From assembly GCF_032922745.1 (NCBI RefSeq), contig NZ_CP136693.1, positions 496,001-560,000 on the forward strand: a DNA stretch of 64,000 nucleotides. The letters run 5' to 3'. The notes below the pieces were generated by a model that saw nothing but the letters and a program-made list of their open reading frames with translations, searched no databases and was not told the origin of the DNA. Position 1 is the stretch's first letter. The number at the start of each line of letters is the position of its first letter. The DNA is from Marinobacter salarius (GTDB lineage Bacteria; Pseudomonadota; Gammaproteobacteria; Pseudomonadales; Oleiphilaceae). A program made the position numbers and the translations under genes. Positions 60,778 to 64,000 of this stretch are shown here, in pieces.

Positions 60778-61986
60778 GTGGATATCACGAGTGCAGTACA
60801 TACCCTGACCGAAAGCGCCAACACACTGTTCATTCTGATCGGTGCCATCATGGTACTGGCCATGCATGCTGGCTTCGCCTTCCTGGAAGTCGGCACCGTG
60901 CGCCACAAGAACCAGGTGAATGCCCTGGTAAAAATCATGACTGACTTCGGCATCTCCGCCGTGGCCTATTTTTTCATTGGCTACTACATCGCCTACGGCA
61001 GCCACTTTATGGCCGGCGCTTCAGAGCTGACGGCCGCGAATGGCTATGACCTGGTCAAGTTCTTCTTCCTGATGACCTTCGCCGCCGCCATTCCCGCCAT
61101 CGTCTCCGGCGGTATCGCCGAGCGTGCAAAGTTCTATCCCATGCTTATCGCCTCAGGGCTGATCGTGGCGTTTGTATATCCCTTCTTCGAGGGCATGATC
61201 TGGAACGGCAACTACGGCTTCCAGGCCTGGCTGGAGAACCAGTTTGGTGCAGCCTTCCACGACTTTGCCGGCTCGGTCGTGGTGCACGCCGTGGGCGGCT
61301 GGATCGCCCTGGCCGCCGTGCTCCTGCTGGGCGCACGTAAAGGCCGTTACCGCAATGGCCGCGTGGTGGCGTTTGCCCCCTCCAACATTCCATTCCTGGC
61401 GCTGGGCGCCTGGATTCTCACCGTCGGCTGGTTCGGCTTTAACGTGATGTCCGCCCAGACCCTGGATGGCATCAGCGGCCTGGTGGCGGTGAACAGCCTC
61501 ATGGCCATGGTGGGTGGCGTTTTGGTGGCCATGCTGGTCGGCCGCAAGGACCCGGGCTTCATCCACAACGGACCGCTCGCCGGCCTGGTGGCGGTGTGCG
61601 CCGGTTCGGACCTGATGCACCCGGTCGGTGCGCTGATTACCGGTGGCATCGCCGGCGCCATCTTCGTGTACATGTTTGAGTGGGCCCAGGACAAGATTGA
61701 GCGCCTGGACGATGTACTGGGTGTATGGCCCCTGCACGGTGTGTGCGGTGTATGGGGTGCCATTGCCGCCGGCATCTTTGGCCAGGAAGCGTTCGGGGGC
61801 CTGGGCGGGGTCAGCCTGATGTCGCAGATCATCGGTGCGGTTGCCGGTGTTGTGGTGGCTTTTGTCGGCGGCCTGATCGTCTACGGCATTGTTAACGCCA
61901 TCTCCGGCCTGCGTCTCACAGAAGAAGAGGAATTCAACGGTGCGGATGTCAGTATTCACCGCATTGGCGCTACGTCCCTGGAATAA
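60778..61986 (+). CDS. amt: Ammonium transporter
   Basis: Amt/MEP/Rh channel of 402 residues with about 11 membrane helices and a GTG start after AGGAG. Family landmarks: MHAGFAFLEVGTVRHKNQVN, the first pore histidine in GSVVVHAVGGWIAL, the second in VWPLHGVCGVWGAIAAG. No glnK lies beside it, so PII control, if any, comes from elsewhere. The protein lacks a long N-terminal signal extension. Confidence 0.92.
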   Translation: MDITSAVHTLTESANTLFILIGAIMVLAMHAGFAFLEVGTVRHKNQVNALVKIMTDFGISAVAYFFIGYYIAYGSHFMAGASELTAANGYDLVKFFFLMTFAAAIPAIVSGGIAERAKFYPMLIASGLIVAFVYPFFEGMIWNGNYGFQAWLENQFGAAFHDFAGSVVVHAVGGWIALAAVLLLGARKGRYRNGRVVAFAPSNIPFLALGAWILTVGWFGFNVMSAQTLDGISGLVAVNSLMAMVGGVLVAMLVGRKDPGFIHNGPLAGLVAVCAGSDLMHPVGALITGGIAGAIFVYMFEWAQDKIERLDDVLGVWPLHGVCGVWGAIAAGIFGQEAFGGLGGVSLMSQIIGAVAGVVVAFVGGLIVYGIVNAISGLRLTEEEEFNGADVSIHRIGATSLE

Positions 61987-61995
61987 CCCTTGCCC

Positions 61996-62030
61996 GCCAG
62001 CCGCCTTTCCCGGCGGCTGGCAATGCTTTT
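61996..62030 (+). terminator. Terminator of amt
   Basis: Perfect 10-bp stem GCCAGCCGCC / GGCGGCTGGC followed by AATGCTTTTTA, 10 bp after the amt stop. Confidence 0.85.
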
Positions 62031-62194
62031 TATTGACACTTCCCTCCGTCTGGCCTTTTCTTAAATAACCCGTTCCGGTGATAAACCCACGGTTTGCCGC
62101 CAGAGTGGCCTGCCTTTTGCTGTTCCTTTACATCATGGGAATGGCTGAATACCGACCGCCCACATCCGGTGGACGGCGTGTTCAGGAGAGGGTC

Positions 62195-63634
62195 ATGGTT
62201 ATGTTGATACAAACCCCACCCGAGGGTATCTACGACGAACTGTTCGACCAGAATAATCGGGTACGACCCAGCTGCAGGATGCTGGAGGACTGGCTGATCC
62301 GATCCGACGAAGCCCTGTTGGCCGAGAAGCGCCGCGAGGCAGACGTGCTGTTCCAACGCCTGGGCATCACCTTTAATGTCTATGGCGAAGACCAGGGGGC
62401 CGAACGGCTTATCCCGTTTGATCTGATCCCACGAGTAATCTCCGCCAGCGACTGGCAACGTCTGCAAGCTGGTTTGCGCCAGCGGGTGCAGGCGTTGAAC
62501 CGCTTCCTGTTCGATATCTATCACGAGTTCGAGATTATTCGCGCCGGTGTCATCAGTGCTGAACAGGTATTCGCCAACCCCCAGTACCAGCCCGGCATGC
62601 AAAACCTCAAGCTGCCACGTAATCTGTATTCCCACATAGCCGGCATCGATTTGATCCGCCACAACGACGGCGATTTCTACGTGCTGGAAGACAATCTCCG
62701 CTGCCCCAGCGGTGTCTCCTACATGCTGGAAAACCGGCGCATGATGATGCGCCTGTTTCCAGAACTGTTTGCCAAGGCCCCGGTAGCACCGGTTGAACAT
62801 TACCCGGCCCTGTTGGGCGAAACACTGCGCGCAGCGTCGCTAAATCCCAACCCTACCGTAGTCGTGCTAACCCCCGGCCGTTTCAACAGTGCCTATTTTG
62901 AACACGCCTTCCTGGCCCGGCAGATGGGTATCGAACTGGTGGAAGGGGCGGACCTGTTTGTACGGCGCAATAAGGTCTACATGAAGACCACCGTCGGCCC
63001 CCAGCAGGTGGACGTGATTTACCGGCGGGTCGACGACGACTTCCTCGATCCGCTGGCTGGCAACCCGGATTCCATGCTGGGTGTACCCGGGCTCTATGCA
63101 GCCTACCGCACCGGCAATGTGGTGCTTGCCAACGCCATGGGCACCGGCGTCGCCGACGACAAGGCCATTTACCCCTTCGTACCCGAGATGATCCGTTTCT
63201 ACCTGGGTGAAGAACCGATCCTGAAAAATGTCCCCACCTGGCAGGGCCGCAAGCCAAAAGACCTCAAGTACATCCTCGACAACCTGCCGGACCTGGTGGT
63301 CAAGGAAACCCAGGGCGCTGGTGGCTACGGCATGCTGATCGGCCCCAAGGCCAGCAAAAAAGAGCTGAGCCATTTCCGCTCGCTGTTGCGGGCCAGGCCA
63401 GACAACTACATTGCCCAGCCCACACTGAGCCTGTCTACCTGCCCGACGTTTGTAAACGAAGGCGTAGCGCCCCGACACCTCGACCTGCGGCCTTTTGTGC
63501 TTTCGGGCAAGAAAGTGCAGATGGTACCTGGTGGATTGACCAGGGTGGCCCTGAAAGAGGGTTCACTGGTGGTGAATTCATCCCAGGGCGGTGGCACCAA
63601 GGACACCTGGGTACTGGAGGGCGAGGAATGCTGA
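62195..63634 (+). CDS. Circularly permuted ATP-grasp protein
   Basis: Protein of 479 residues from the ATG six bases after GGAG (MVMLIQTPPEGIYDELFDQN); upstream in-frame ATGs lack such a site. The CP_ATPgrasp family pattern is clear: FNVYGEDQGAERLIPFDLIP, YVLEDNLRCPSGVSYMLENR and VVKETQGAGGYGMLIGP, the last the nucleotide-binding loop. Such proteins are encoded next to alpha-E and transglutaminase-like proteins in widely found operons thought to make or modify a peptide; the product is unknown. Overlaps the next gene by 7 bp. Confidence 0.9.
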   Translation: MVMLIQTPPEGIYDELFDQNNRVRPSCRMLEDWLIRSDEALLAEKRREADVLFQRLGITFNVYGEDQGAERLIPFDLIPRVISASDWQRLQAGLRQRVQALNRFLFDIYHEFEIIRAGVISAEQVFANPQYQPGMQNLKLPRNLYSHIAGIDLIRHNDGDFYVLEDNLRCPSGVSYMLENRRMMMRLFPELFAKAPVAPVEHYPALLGETLRAASLNPNPTVVVLTPGRFNSAYFEHAFLARQMGIELVEGADLFVRRNKVYMKTTVGPQQVDVIYRRVDDDFLDPLAGNPDSMLGVPGLYAAYRTGNVVLANAMGTGVADDKAIYPFVPEMIRFYLGEEPILKNVPTWQGRKPKDLKYILDNLPDLVVKETQGAGGYGMLIGPKASKKELSHFRSLLRARPDNYIAQPTLSLSTCPTFVNEGVAPRHLDLRPFVLSGKKVQMVPGGLTRVALKEGSLVVNSSQGGGTKDTWVLEGEEC

Positions 63635-64000
63635 GCCGAGCTGCATCAAGTCTGTTCTGGATGGCCCGCTATCTTGAGCGGGCGGAAACCCAGGCCCGTC
63701 TGCTGGACGTCAGCCTCACCATGGCGTTGATCGACGTTCCCGAAGACCGCGAGGAACAGCTATCCGTGCCATTGCTGGTGACCGGTAGCCGCGAAACCTT
63801 TCACGAGCTCTACCCGGAAATCACCCCCCAGAACCTGATTGATTTCCTTCTCCTGGACGACCGCCACCCTGCCAGTGTGTTCAGTGTGATCCGCAGCGCC
63901 CGGGATAACGCCCTGCACGTGCGAGGCAATCTCTCCGCAGATGTCTGGGAGAGCATTAACCTGGCCTGGATGGAGCTGAAGGAACTACGCCATAAAGGGG
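63628..64000 (+). CDS. Alpha-E domain protein (cut by window end)
   Basis: The first 124 residues of an all-helical alpha-E protein, starting MLSRAASSLFWMARYLERAE, which is the family's conserved N-terminus. VIRSARDNALHVRGNLSADV is also typical. It always accompanies circularly permuted ATP-grasp proteins; a transglutaminase-like gene would be expected next, outside the window. The start overlaps the preceding stop codon region, pointing to coupled translation. Confidence 0.9.
   Translation, partial: MLSRAASSLFWMARYLERAETQARLLDVSLTMALIDVPEDREEQLSVPLLVTGSRETFHELYPEITPQNLIDFLLLDDRHPASVFSVIRSARDNALHVRGNLSADVWESINLAWMELKELRHKG

Noticed and set aside
1..64000. CRISPR arrays, rRNA, tRNA, integron or prophage genes
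   Set aside because: No regularly spaced repeats of the right form, no cloverleaf or rRNA segments, and no phage structural or integrase genes were recognised.

Overview
The window looks like chromosome of a marine gammaproteobacterium, most likely Marinobacter or a close relative. This is inferred from the mix of gene families: a PomAB-type flagellar motor, BCCT and TRAP transporters, beta-ketoadipate genes and DcaP-like porins. No rRNA, tRNA or CRISPR array was seen. Most of the window is a chain of catabolic modules, each with its own regulator and transporter. Roughly 21.9-28.6 kb and 31.0-37.5 kb look richer in A+T than their surroundings, which suggests later acquisition.

0-7.6 kb: catechol branch of the beta-ketoadipate pathway. 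catBCA (leftward, catA cut by the window edge) diverges from catR. pcaR diverges from pcaIJFD. Together they take catechol to succinyl-CoA and acetyl-CoA. Three 15-bp PcaR-like operators lie between pcaR and pcaI. 7.8-8.7 kb: a short chemoreceptor without a sensing domain.

8.7-20.4 kb: a sigma-54-controlled alcohol-oxidation module. An AcoR-like activator faces a MetA-type outer-membrane channel, a Tat-exported small subunit with a GMC flavoprotein dehydrogenase, a benzaldehyde-dehydrogenase-like ALDH and a five-gene branched-chain-type ABC importer. A -24/-12 promoter and a perfect 21-bp palindrome lie between activator and channel gene.

20.7-37.5 kb: a mandelate catabolic island. Two nearly identical IS630-family elements flank mdlC (benzoylformate decarboxylase), a TRAP transporter, mdlD (benzaldehyde dehydrogenase) and a broken porin gene. 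Outside the right IS, a leftward operon holds mdlB (mandelate dehydrogenase), mdlA (mandelate racemase) and a second TRAP transporter, facing a LysR regulator. The pathway product, benzoate, would feed the cat/pca genes, but no benzoate dioxygenase genes are in the window.

37.6-52.9 kb: a quaternary-ammonium/N-methyl compound region. It has glutathione-dependent formaldehyde oxidation (adhC, fghA), an operon of a Rieske oxygenase, an ALDH and a fused rubredoxin/rubredoxin reductase, a broken BCCT transporter, several regulators, an FAD amine-oxidase-like protein, an EutQ-like cupin and an internally deleted porin gene.

53.1-56.9 kb: a NemR-like regulon with a second formaldehyde dehydrogenase, an Old Yellow Enzyme reductase and a short-chain dehydrogenase. 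57.0-64.0 kb: housekeeping-type genes, including a ketosamine kinase-like protein, a DUF1232 protein, motAB/pomAB, a sigma-54 promoted ammonium transporter, and a circularly permuted ATP-grasp protein with its alpha-E partner (cut by the window end).
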